Source of the DNA: BOG-908 sp964244615
GTDB taxonomy: Bacteria > Pseudomonadota > Alphaproteobacteria > Acetobacterales > Acetobacteraceae
Length of the DNA: 10,292 bases
Direction of reading: 5' to 3'
Assembly (NCBI GenBank): GCA_964244615.1
Contig: CAXTJP010000092.1
Coordinates: forward strand, 1-10,292
Shown here: positions 1 through 8,120 of the stretch, piece by piece
How the letters are laid out: each line of letters begins with the position of its first letter
Numbering within the stretch: position 1 is the first letter of the stretch
Notes under the pieces: generated by a model
Told to the model about the DNA's origin: nothing
Databases searched by the model: none
Seen by the model: the letters and a program-made list of their open reading frames with translations, nothing else
Program-made: the position numbers and the translations under genes

Positions 1-2
1 CC

Positions 3-56
3 CAGGCGACGCCCACGCCGTCCGCCGACAGCCCGACGCGGCCGAAGCCGAACTAG
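3..56 (+). CDS. 3' end of an unidentified upstream gene (partial)
   Basis: The reading frame starting at base 3 gives 17 codons and then a TAG stop at 54-56. All 17 sense codons end in G or C, which matches the codon habit of the real genes here and argues for coding. The encoded tail is Pro/Thr/Ser/Asp-rich (QATPTPSADSPTRPKPN), which looks like a disordered C-terminus. Too little is present to name the protein. Its stop lies 1 nt before the proposed start of hisN, so the two are probably co-transcribed and may be translationally coupled. Confidence 0.55.
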   Translation, partial: QATPTPSADSPTRPKPN

Positions 57-57
57 G

Positions 58-837
58 CTGGACGCCGACACCCACCTCGCGGCGGCGCTGGCGGCGGCCG
101 ACGCCGCCGGCGCCGTCATACGCCCATATTTCCGGGCGCCGCTGACGACCGAGCGCAAGGGCGACGACAGCCCGGTCACGCTCGCCGACCGCCAGGCGGA
201 ACAGGCGATGCGGCGCGTGTTGTCGGCCGCCTGCCCCGGCCACGGCATCCAGGGCGAGGAGTACGGGCTGGAAAACCCCGGCGCCTCGCATCGCTGGACG
301 CTGGACCCGATCGACGGCACCCGGGCCTTCATCACCGGCCGCCCGGTCTTCGGCACGCTGATCGCCCTGTCGCGCGACGGGGTGCCGATACTGGGCATCA
401 TCGACCAGCCCGTCACCGGCGAGCGCTGGGTCGGCCAGGCGGGGCAGCCCACGCGGTTCGCCGGCCCGTTCGGCGGCCGTGCCGGCGGCCGGGCCTGCTT
501 CAGCCTCGCCGAAGCCGAGCTGTCCTGCACCTCGCCCGACATGCTCGGCGCGAACCGGCCGGCCTTCGACCGGCTGGCGGCGTGCGTCGCCCGCACCTCC
601 TGGGGTGGCGACTGCTACGCCTACGGCCTGCTGGCGCTCGGCCGGATCGACATCGTGGCCGAATGCGACCTGAAGGTCTGGGACTGGGCGGCGCTGTTGC
701 CGGTGGTCGAGGGGGCCGGCGGCCGGATAACCGACTGGGCCGGCGAGACGCTGTCACCCGATGGCGACGGCCGGGTGATCGCCGTCGGCAACCCGGCCCT
801 GCTGGATTCAGTCGTGGAGCGGCTTGCCCGCGCATAG
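58..837 (+). CDS. hisN: Histidinol-phosphatase, inositol monophosphatase family (HisN type)
   Basis: The likely reaction is hydrolysis of L-histidinol phosphate to L-histidinol, the penultimate part of histidine biosynthesis, in the cytoplasm. Read from CTG 58 the protein has 259 residues, the usual family length. Metal-binding motifs of the IMPase fold are all visible: K34 and the SPVTLAD segment (38-44), GEEYG with E67 (66-70), DPIDGT with D83 and D86 (83-88), and VWDW with D209 (207-210). FITGRPVFGTLIAL after the DPIDGT motif and the GIIDQP/ERWVG segment are typical of the HisN branch rather than of SuhB or CysQ. The first ATG in frame is at 208 (residue 51); it would remove the conserved SPVTLAD segment and the first helix, so it is unlikely. 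No ATG, GTG or TTG lies in frame between the window start and 208. CTG 58 sits 1 nt after the stop of the upstream gene, so coupling by reinitiation is plausible. A SuhB-like activity is the main alternative. Confidence 0.85.
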   Translation: MDADTHLAAALAAADAAGAVIRPYFRAPLTTERKGDDSPVTLADRQAEQAMRRVLSAACPGHGIQGEEYGLENPGASHRWTLDPIDGTRAFITGRPVFGTLIALSRDGVPILGIIDQPVTGERWVGQAGQPTRFAGPFGGRAGGRACFSLAEAELSCTSPDMLGANRPAFDRLAACVARTSWGGDCYAYGLLALGRIDIVAECDLKVWDWAALLPVVEGAGGRITDWAGETLSPDGDGRVIAVGNPALLDSVVERLARA

Positions 838-873
838 ACGGCGCGACACTCTCGCGTTTTCGGAGAAGCACCG

Positions 874-1749
874 ATGCGTTTCGGCCTGACCATCGTGTTG
901 CTGGCTGCGATCGCGCTGCCGTGGCGCGCGCAGGCGCTGCCGCCCGCGGTCGACACCGACCCGCCGGCGGACAAGGCGCACCCCGCCATGCTGCAGGTGG
1001 TGCACATCCCGGCACATGGGGTCGCGATCAACGGCGTGCTCTACACCGCGTCGGGTGCCGGGGCGCACCCGGCCGTGGTGCTGCTGCACGGCTTTCCCGG
1101 CAACGAGCAGAACCTCGACCTGGCGCAGGCGATACGGCGCGACGGCTGGACCGTCCTGACCCTGCACTACCGCGGGTCCTGGGGCAGCCCCGGCACCTAC
1201 GCCTTCGCGCACGTGTTCGAGGACGCGCAATCCGCGCTGGATTTCGTGCGCAACCCGGCCAACGCTGCGCGTTACGGCATCGACACGAAACACGTCGTGC
1301 TGATCGGCCACAGCCTGGGCGGCATGGCCGCCGCCTTCGTGGGTCGGACCAACCCGTCCTTGGCGGGCGTGGGCCTGATCTCGGCCGCCGATTTCGGTCG
1401 CATTCCCGGCCGCGTCCCGGGCGGCAGAGCGGGCCTGGCCGATTTCATGGCGCAGAACATGGAGTCGCTGGCCGGCGTCACACCGGTGCAGCTCGCCGAG
1501 GAAACACTCGCCCACGCGCCGGAATGGGATTTTGTCGACTACGCCGAAGGATTGGCGAAACATCGCCTGCTGCTGGTGACCTCCGATGACGGGCTCGCCG
1601 CCGACAACGATGCGCTCGGCACCGCGGTGCGCAAGACCGGCGGCGGCCCGGTAACCGCCACCCACATCGCCACCGACCACTCCTACTCGGACCACCGCAT
1701 CGCGCTACAGGCCGCCGTCATCGACTGGCTGCACACGGTCAGACCGTAA
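874..1749 (+). CDS. Secreted alpha/beta hydrolase
   Basis: This 291-residue alpha/beta-hydrolase-fold protein has unknown substrate. Residues 1-21 look like a Sec signal peptide: basic start MRFG, hydrophobic core LTIVLLAAIALP and an AQA cleavage site (19-21), so it is probably periplasmic or secreted. Fold motifs seen are the oxyanion-loop HGFPG (72-76), HYRGSWGS (98-105), and the nucleophile elbow GHSLGG with Ser147 (145-150). The acid is probably D239 or D244 in the SDDGLAADND stretch, and the base H269 or H274 in TDHSYSDHR. ATG 874 has a good Shine-Dalgarno sequence (GGAGAAG) about 6 nt upstream. It begins 36 nt after hisN on the same strand and may be co-transcribed with it. It converges on acnA. 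Esterase, peptidase or dienelactone-hydrolase-like activity are all possible; the sequence does not decide. Confidence 0.82.
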   Translation: MRFGLTIVLLAAIALPWRAQALPPAVDTDPPADKAHPAMLQVVHIPAHGVAINGVLYTASGAGAHPAVVLLHGFPGNEQNLDLAQAIRRDGWTVLTLHYRGSWGSPGTYAFAHVFEDAQSALDFVRNPANAARYGIDTKHVVLIGHSLGGMAAAFVGRTNPSLAGVGLISAADFGRIPGRVPGGRAGLADFMAQNMESLAGVTPVQLAEETLAHAPEWDFVDYAEGLAKHRLLLVTSDDGLAADNDALGTAVRKTGGGPVTATHIATDHSYSDHRIALQAAVIDWLHTVRP

Positions 1750-1770
1750 CCCCGACCGGCGGAACGCGGT

Positions 1771-1809
1771 GTCTGGCCCAGAATGCGATGGTGGCATCAT
1801 GGGCCAGAC
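1771..1809. terminator. Bidirectional hairpin between convergent hydrolase and acnA genes
   Basis: GTCTGGCCCA (1771-1780) is perfectly complementary to TGGGCCAGAC (1800-1809). A second inner stem pairs ATGC (1783-1786) with GCAT (1794-1797) across a 2x2 mismatch, leaving a 7-nt loop. It lies 21 nt after the hydrolase stop and 5 nt beyond the acnA stop, exactly between two converging genes. Neither side has a U-tract, so it is not a canonical intrinsic terminator. Shared transcription end or 3'-end protection is the inference. Confidence 0.6.
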
Positions 1810-1814
1810 ACCCC

Positions 1815-4499
<2,685 letters not shown>

Positions 4500-4535
4500 G
4501 CGCGTTGTTCCTAGCTCGTGCTTGGGCTGACCCCG

Positions 4536-4563
4536 GTTATAGGACGAAGGTGCACCCTCACAA
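4536..4563 (-). promoter_or_regulatory. Probable sigma-70-type promoter of acnA
   Basis: On the minus strand TTGTGA (complement of 4558-4563) and TATAAC (complement of 4536-4541) are separated by 16 bp. They match the -35 and -10 consensus hexamers at four and five of six positions. A transcript would start near 4529, giving a leader of about 30 nt that contains the AGGA ribosome binding site. This is one of the few AT-richer spots in the region. No comparable pair for divergent ccmA was clear in the 145-bp gap. Confidence 0.55.
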
Positions 4564-4644
4564 CCCTGGCGACGGTGCGGTCTGGCAAGCGATTCCGGCG
4601 GTGCGTGCAGGCCCCGCCATGGCCAAGGCGGAAGGATGGCGTTC

Positions 4645-5226
4645 ATGCGGCTGGTGGCCGACGCGGTCAGCGTCTTTCGGGGCGAACGCCTGGTGCTGGA
4701 CCGCGTGGGCCTCGCCGTGCCGGCCGGCGGTGCGCTGCTGCTGCTGGGCGCCAACGGCGCCGGCAAATCCACGCTGCTGCGGGCGCTGGCCGGGCTGAAG
4801 CGACTGGATGGCGGCCGGGTGCTGTTCGACGGCCAGGAGGACCGGGCCGGAAGACTGGCCTATCTCGGCCACCAGGACGGCATCAAGCCCGGGCTGACCG
4901 CGGCCGAGAACCTCGGCTTTGCGGCGCGGGTCTCGGGCGGCGACGTCGGTGCGGCGCTCGACGCGCTCGGGCTGGCGGCGCTCGCCGGCCTGCCGGCGCG
5001 CATGTTGTCGGCGGGGCAGAAGCGCCGGCTCGCCTTGGCACGGCTGGTGGTGTCGGCAGCGCCGCTCTGGTTGCTCGACGAGCCGACGCTCGGCGTCGAT
5101 GCCGGCTCGGTCGCGGTGTTCGGCAGCCTGCTGGCGGCGCATCGCGCGGCCGGCGGCGTGGTGGTGGCCGCCACCCACCTGCCCTTGCCGCTGCCCGATG
5201 CCGCCGAGCTGGTGCTGTCCGCGTGA
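4645..5226 (+). CDS. ccmA: Heme exporter / cytochrome c biogenesis ATP-binding protein CcmA
   Basis: CcmA is the ATPase of the CcmABCD complex, which releases heme-loaded CcmE for cytochrome c maturation (system I) at the inner membrane. The 193-residue protein has Walker A GANGAGKST (35-43), the ABC signature LSAGQ (121-125), Walker B LWLLDEP (141-147) and the switch histidine H178 in ATHLPL. The AYLGHQDGIKPGLT segment (72-85) and the small size are typical of CcmA rather than of other ABC ATPases. ATG 4645 is preferred over ATG 4636: the purine run GAAGG (4631-4635) is about 9 nt from 4645 but directly abuts 4636. It overlaps ccmB by 4 bp and is divergent from acnA. Confidence 0.95.
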   Translation: MRLVADAVSVFRGERLVLDRVGLAVPAGGALLLLGANGAGKSTLLRALAGLKRLDGGRVLFDGQEDRAGRLAYLGHQDGIKPGLTAAENLGFAARVSGGDVGAALDALGLAALAGLPARMLSAGQKRRLALARLVVSAAPLWLLDEPTLGVDAGSVAVFGSLLAAHRAAGGVVVAATHLPLPLPDAAELVLSA

Positions 5227-5888
5227 GGGCGTTCGGCGCGGTGATGGCCCGCGACTTGCGGCTGGCGGCCCGCCATGGCGGGGACACCGCCGGGGCGCTG
5301 CTGTTCTTCTTCGTCGCCGGCGCGCTGTTCCCGCTGGCGATCGGGCCGGCGCCGGAGACGCTGGCGCGGCTGGCCCCCGGCATCGTCTGGGTCTGCGCCC
5401 TGCTAGCCGCCCTGCTGCCGCTGGATCGCCTGTTCGGCGCCGATTTCGAGGACGGGTCGCTGGACCAGCTGCTGCTGTCCGGCCTGCCCGCCCCGGCCGT
5501 GGCACTGGGCAAGGCGTTGTCGCACTGGCTGGTGACCGGCCTGCCGCTGCTGGCCGCCGCCCTGCCGCTGGCGCTGATGCTGCGCGTTCCCACGCTGGCA
5601 CTGCCGACCCTACTGGGCGGGCTGCTGCTGGGCAGCGCCGTGCTCTCGCTGCTTGGCACCGCCTGCGCCGCCATCGTGCTCGGCGCGCGCCGCGGCGGGG
5701 TGCTGCTGCCGGTGCTGGTGCTTCCGTTGACGGTGCCGGTGCTGATCTTCGGCGCGGGTGCGGCCGACGCCGCCGCGTCCGGCCTGCCGGTCAGGCCGCT
5801 GCTGCTGCTGATGGGCGCCTACCTCGCAGCCTGCCTGCCGCTCTGCCCGCTGGCGGCGGGTGCAGCCTTGCGCAGCGCGGTGGACTGA
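5223..5888 (+). CDS. ccmB: Heme exporter / cytochrome c biogenesis membrane protein CcmB
   Basis: CcmB is the membrane partner of CcmA in cytochrome c maturation. The start is GTG 5223, which overlaps the ccmA stop as GTGA and gives MRAFGAVMARDLRLAARHGGD, the usual CcmB opening. An ATG at 5244 (residue 8) would cut this. The 221-residue product is the standard family length. About six hydrophobic segments are visible, near residues 25-42, 50-70, 98-122, 126-155, 158-180 and 195-216. The conserved FEDGSLDQLLLS loop (about 75-86) is intact. In many alphaproteobacteria ccmC follows directly; here it does not, and a vapBC module starts 62 nt downstream. Codon use is strongly GC3-biased: I count only 4 of the first 75 codons ending in A or T. 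Confidence 0.95.
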   Translation: MRAFGAVMARDLRLAARHGGDTAGALLFFFVAGALFPLAIGPAPETLARLAPGIVWVCALLAALLPLDRLFGADFEDGSLDQLLLSGLPAPAVALGKALSHWLVTGLPLLAAALPLALMLRVPTLALPTLLGGLLLGSAVLSLLGTACAAIVLGARRGGVLLPVLVLPLTVPVLIFGAGAADAAASGLPVRPLLLLMGAYLAACLPLCPLAAGAALRSAVD

Positions 5889-5893
5889 ACCTC

Positions 5894-5922
5894 TTGTCTG
5901 GTGCCAGGAGCTTGGATATACA
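5894..5922 (+). promoter_or_regulatory. Possible vapBC promoter
   Basis: TTGTCT (5894-5899) and TATACA (5917-5922) are 17 bp apart and each match the sigma-70 hexamers at four of six positions. The -10 element lies inside the palindrome at 5914-5934, so a repressor bound there would block the promoter. The match is moderate and an overlapping TACAAT (5919-5924, 19-bp spacing) is an alternative -10. Confidence 0.4.
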
Positions 5923-5934
5923 ATGTGTATATCC
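5914..5934. promoter_or_regulatory. Palindromic operator upstream of vapB
   Basis: A perfect 9-bp inverted repeat, GGATATACA (5914-5922) and TGTATATCC (5926-5934), has a 3-bp centre. It ends 16 bp before the vapB start and overlaps the likely -10 box. VapB antitoxins of the AbrB type, alone or with VapC, are known to bind such repeats and repress their own operon. Outer arms GTCTGG (5896-5901) and CCAGAC (5944-5949) flank it almost symmetrically. The AT-rich core stands out strongly from the surroundings. Confidence 0.72.
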
Positions 5935-5950
5935 TGTGGTAGGCCAGACG

Positions 5951-6169
5951 ATGCGCACCAACCTATTTCTGTCCAATCGGTCCCAGGCGGTTCGCCTGCC
6001 CAAGGCTGTCGCTTTCGCCGAAGGCGTACACGAGGTGAGGATCCTGAAGGATGGCATCCGTCGCGTCATTGTTCCCGCAAACGCCGTCTGGGACGATTTC
6101 TTCGAGGAGACTGGCGTCGATCTGGGCGAGCGCAGCCAGCCGCCGATCCAGGTGCGCGACACGTTCTGA
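5951..6169 (+). CDS. vapB: VapB-type antitoxin, AbrB/MazE-like fold
   Basis: The 72-residue protein is the antitoxin of a type II pair; it should bind and neutralise the adjacent PIN-domain toxin and repress the operon. The N-terminal half has the swapped-hairpin AbrB/VagC motif LFLSNRSQAVRLPKAVAF (5-22). The acidic, aromatic tail WDDFFEETGVDLGE (47-60) is the expected toxin-wrapping region. ATG 5951 follows a weak AGG (5941-5943) by 7 nt. The stop overlaps the vapC start by one base (TGATG), so the two are translationally coupled. Codon use is less biased than in neighbours: I count 16 of 72 codons ending in A or T, which fits acquisition by transfer. Confidence 0.9.
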   Translation: MRTNLFLSNRSQAVRLPKAVAFAEGVHEVRILKDGIRRVIVPANAVWDDFFEETGVDLGERSQPPIQVRDTF

Positions 6170-6579
6170 TGCTGCGCTACCTACTGGATACGAACGTGTG
6201 CATCCGGGTCATCCGTGACCGGCCGGCCGCGTTGCGGGGGCGTTTCAACGCCGAGGTGGACGGGCTGTGTACGTCCGACGTCGTGCTCTACGAGCTGCTC
6301 TACGGCGCCGAGCGATCCGCCCGACCGGCAGAAACCCGGCGCCAGGTCGAACGGTTCGCGGCGAGGCTAACCGTGCTGCCGTTCGACGACCAGGCGGCGG
6401 CGCATGCGGCAGAACTGCGAGCGGACCTGGAACGCAGCGGCGCGACGATCGGCCCCTACGACCTGATGATCGCCGGCCACGCCCGCAGTCGCGGCCTGGT
6501 CGTCGTGACCGGCAACCTCAGTGAGTTCCGCCGCGTGGCCGGGTTGCGGTCGGAGGACTGGCTCGCAAGCGCTTCGTGA
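6169..6579 (+). CDS. vapC: VapC-type PIN-domain ribonuclease toxin
   Basis: The 136-residue PIN-domain protein is the toxin of the pair, probably a Mg2+-dependent RNase acting on tRNA or rRNA; the target cannot be read from sequence. Acidic active-site candidates are in place: D7 in YLLDTN (4-9), E42 in YELLYG (41-46), D98 in GPYDLMIAGHA (95-105), and E119 in VTGNLSEFRRV (113-123). The GPYDLMIAGHA and VTGNLSEF blocks are those of the VapC family with type II partners. All active-site positions are present, so the toxin appears functional. It overlaps vapB by one base. Its stop is 9 bp from the converging rnhB stop. Confidence 0.92.
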   Translation: MLRYLLDTNVCIRVIRDRPAALRGRFNAEVDGLCTSDVVLYELLYGAERSARPAETRRQVERFAARLTVLPFDDQAAAHAAELRADLERSGATIGPYDLMIAGHARSRGLVVVTGNLSEFRRVAGLRSEDWLASAS

Positions 6580-6588
6580 ACGCCGCGT

Positions 6589-7227
6589 TCAAGCCCGACA
6601 CTGCTCCTCACCGTCGGAGGCACCCTCCAGCCAAGTCCTCACCGTCCCGAACGAAACGCGGTGATGTACGCACGGGCCGTGATGCAGCACCGCACGGCGA
6701 TGCGCCCCGGTCGCGTAGCCGGCGTTCCGGTCCCAGCCGTACTGCGGAAACCGCGCCGACAGCCGCGCCATCGCACGGTCGCGCACCACCTTGGCCACGA
6801 TCGAGGCCGCCGCGATCGACAGGCACAGCGCGTCGCCGCCGACCACGCAGCGAATGGTGCAGCCGAGCGGCGGCGCGCGGTTGCCGTCCACCAGGGCCAC
6901 GTCCGGCGGGCTGGGCAGGCGGGCGACGGCGCGGGCCATTGCCAGCATGGCCGCGTGCAGGATGTTCAGCCGGGCGATCTCGGCCACCGACGCGGCGCCG
7001 ACCGCGATCTCGGCGCCGGCGCAGGACAGCAGCGCCGCGTAGGCCACCAGGCGCTGCTCGGCGGTGAGCTTCTTCGAATCGTCCAGCAACGCCGCCAGCT
7101 GCGCCGGGACGCCGGCGGTGAAGATGACGGCGGCCGCCATCACTGGCCCGGCCAGCGGCCCGCGGCCGACCTCGTCGACCCCGGCGACCCGGCCGGCATA
7201 GGACGACTCGTGCGTGTAGTCGGGCAT
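6589..7227 (-). CDS. rnhB: Ribonuclease HII
   Basis: RNase HII cuts the RNA strand of RNA-DNA hybrids and removes ribonucleotides misincorporated into DNA. The 212-residue product has the expected length. The catalytic acids are visible: D18 and E19 in VDEVGRGPLAGPV (17-29), D114 in VALVDGNR (110-117), and D150 in the SIVAKVVRDR segment (142-151). DDSKKL (49-54) and the C-terminal YGWDRNAGYATGAHR and HHRVSF blocks are also family hallmarks. ATG 7227 has no clear Shine-Dalgarno sequence, and I found no ATG or GTG in frame just upstream. It lies 34 nt after the DUF488 gene on the same strand, so the two are probably co-transcribed. It converges tightly with vapC, with 9 bp between stops. Confidence 0.96.
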   Translation of the reverse strand: MPDYTHESSYAGRVAGVDEVGRGPLAGPVMAAAVIFTAGVPAQLAALLDDSKKLTAEQRLVAYAALLSCAGAEIAVGAASVAEIARLNILHAAMLAMARAVARLPSPPDVALVDGNRAPPLGCTIRCVVGGDALCLSIAAASIVAKVVRDRAMARLSARFPQYGWDRNAGYATGAHRRAVLHHGPCVHHRVSFGTVRTWLEGASDGEEQCRA

Positions 7228-7261
7228 GGCCCGACATCTACAGGAAGCCAGCGAATGGCCG

Positions 7262-7717
7262 CTACAGGTGGCGGATCGTCTGGCCGGTCCTCGACCGGAT
7301 CAGGCCCGCCACGATGCTGCGGTGGCAGTCATGCGGCGCACGCTCGAAACACAGCAGGCAGGTGGCCGAAGCCGTGGCCAGCGACACCGCCGCGTCCAAA
7401 CCCTCCAGCGCCGAGGCGCCGCGCATGTGCTCGCAGAAGATCGCCGTCATCTCCGGCGTCCGGCCCCGGCGCGCGGCATCCCGGCCCGCCTTGGGCGTGC
7501 CGAGGCGCCGCTCGTGCCGGTAGGCGATGCCGTGCGCCTGCAGCGAGGCCGACAGCACCGATTTCGAGAAGCCCGCCTTGCGGGACAGCGGCACGGCGCG
7601 CACGTCCAGCAGCGTCACCACCCCCGCGGCGGCCAGCATATCCAGCAACTGGGCCTGCAACAGCCCCTCGTAGCCGACTGTGAAAAGGGATGGGTTGAAC
7701 GGGGACGGCGTGTCCAT
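7262..7717 (-). CDS. DUF488 family protein
   Basis: The 151-residue protein belongs to the DUF488 family, whose function is not established. Family blocks are TVGYEG (13-18), LLDVRAVPLSRK followed by GFSK (36-52), a YRHERRLGTP stretch (66-75), and the cysteine-rich CLLCFERAPHDCHRSIVA (120-137) with C120, C123 and C131. The Cys/His arrangement could suggest metal or nucleic-acid contact, but this is speculative. ATG 7717 is the first start that keeps the whole domain; there is no strong ribosome binding site. It stands 34 nt upstream of rnhB on the same strand and 69 nt downstream of csbD, with a hairpin in that latter gap. Confidence 0.85.
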   Translation of the reverse strand: MDTPSPFNPSLFTVGYEGLLQAQLLDMLAAAGVVTLLDVRAVPLSRKAGFSKSVLSASLQAHGIAYRHERRLGTPKAGRDAARRGRTPEMTAIFCEHMRGASALEGLDAAVSLATASATCLLCFERAPHDCHRSIVAGLIRSRTGQTIRHL

Positions 7718-7733
7718 ACGGCGCCGGATACGA

Positions 7734-7765
7734 CACGGGCGACGCCGTTGCCAGCGCCGCCCGTG
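7734..7765 (-). terminator. Stem-loop downstream of csbD, possible terminator or attenuator
   Basis: CACGGGCG (7734-7741) pairs with CGCCCGTG (7758-7765). After one mismatch, three further pairs (7743-7745 with 7754-7756) extend the stem. It lies 21 nt past the csbD stop and 16 nt before the DUF488 start. No U-tract follows, so termination is not assured. It could partly separate csbD from DUF488-rnhB. Hairpins of this size do arise by chance in such GC-rich DNA. Confidence 0.4.
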
Positions 7766-7770
7766 CCGCT

Positions 7771-7782
7771 CGGTCCGGACCG
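7771..7782. repeat. 12-bp perfect palindrome after csbD
   Basis: CGGTCCGGACCG at 7771-7782 is a perfect palindrome, 4 bp past the csbD stop codon and next to the stem-loop at 7734-7765. Function unknown. It could be a 3'-end structure or a protein site, or chance. Confidence 0.4.
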
Positions 7783-7786
7783 TCGA

Positions 7787-8056
7787 TCAGCGCGAGCTGA
7801 GACGGCCGATGATGTAGCCCACGCCGATCGCGCCGAGCATGGCCAGCAACGGCGTCTCGTGGATTCGATCGGTCAGCTCCTCGGACAGGCCACGAAGCTG
7901 GTCGGCGGCGGCCCCGTAATATTCCTGCGCCTGGCCGGCCACTTCCTTGATCCGTCCGTCGGCAGACGTCTTGCTGTCGCCGAGCAGATCGCCGGCCATG
8001 CCCTGCGCCTTGCCGGTGAATTCCTTGACGGTGCCCTCAGCCTTGTCTTCGTTCAT
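7787..8056 (-). CDS. CsbD-family stress protein with hydrophobic C-terminal tail
   Basis: The 89-residue protein begins with a CsbD-like domain (1-55): MNEDKAEGTVKEFTGKAQG, then GDLLGDSKTSADGRIKEVAGQAQE, two amphipathic helices with the KxxEGxxKEFTGK pattern. CsbD proteins are small, abundant general-stress proteins of unknown molecular role. Residues 69-85 (PLLAMLGAIGVGYIIGR) form one glycine-rich hydrophobic helix followed by basic RLSSR, resembling the membrane tail of ElaB/YqjD (DUF883) proteins, so this version may be membrane-attached. ATG 8056 has a strong Shine-Dalgarno sequence (AGAGGAG, about 9 nt upstream). The frame stays open to 8296 but that part is antisense to nothing useful and overlaps sua5. 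An EcfG-type promoter precedes it. Confidence 0.9.
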   Translation of the reverse strand: MNEDKAEGTVKEFTGKAQGMAGDLLGDSKTSADGRIKEVAGQAQEYYGAAADQLRGLSEELTDRIHETPLLAMLGAIGVGYIIGRLSSR

Positions 8057-8086
8057 GGTGGAATGCTCCTCTTCACCTGCTGGCAG

Positions 8087-8111
8087 AACATGCGCGGATC
8101 GATCGAGTTCC
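8087..8111 (-). promoter_or_regulatory. Putative EcfG/RpoE2-type general-stress promoter of csbD
   Basis: On the minus strand GGAAC (complement of 8107-8111) is followed after 17 bp by GTT (complement of 8087-8089). This is the GGAAC-N16/17-GTT pattern recognised by the alphaproteobacterial general-stress sigma factor EcfG (RpoE2). It lies 31-55 bp upstream of the csbD start, leaving room for a short leader with the AGAGGAG ribosome binding site. CsbD-family genes are known members of this regulon in alphaproteobacteria, so site and gene support each other. Confidence 0.7.
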
Positions 8112-8120
8112 GGCGCGGGT

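Noticed and set aside
582..1589. Open frames overlapping hisN and the hydrolase on both strands (582-1589 plus, 808-1695 minus)
   Set aside because: Arg- or His-rich shadow translations without domain signatures, overlapping two genes with intact motifs.
4636..4644. ATG 4636 as the start of ccmA
   Set aside because: The purine-rich ribosome binding site directly abuts this ATG; ATG 4645 has proper spacing and gives the usual N-terminus.
4500..4644. Promoter for ccmA in the acnA-ccmA gap
   Set aside because: TTGGGC (4522) and TATAGG (4538) are only 10 bp apart; no pair with acceptable spacing was found on the plus strand.
4500..4772. N-terminal extension of acnA upstream of ATG 4499
   Set aside because: The frame stays open but passes through the likely promoter and the start of divergent ccmA. 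The protein from 4499 has the right length and cysteine numbering and its own ribosome binding site.
6661..7683. Plus-strand open frame opposite rnhB and DUF488
   Set aside because: It spans two real minus-strand genes and is low-complexity; antisense shadow.
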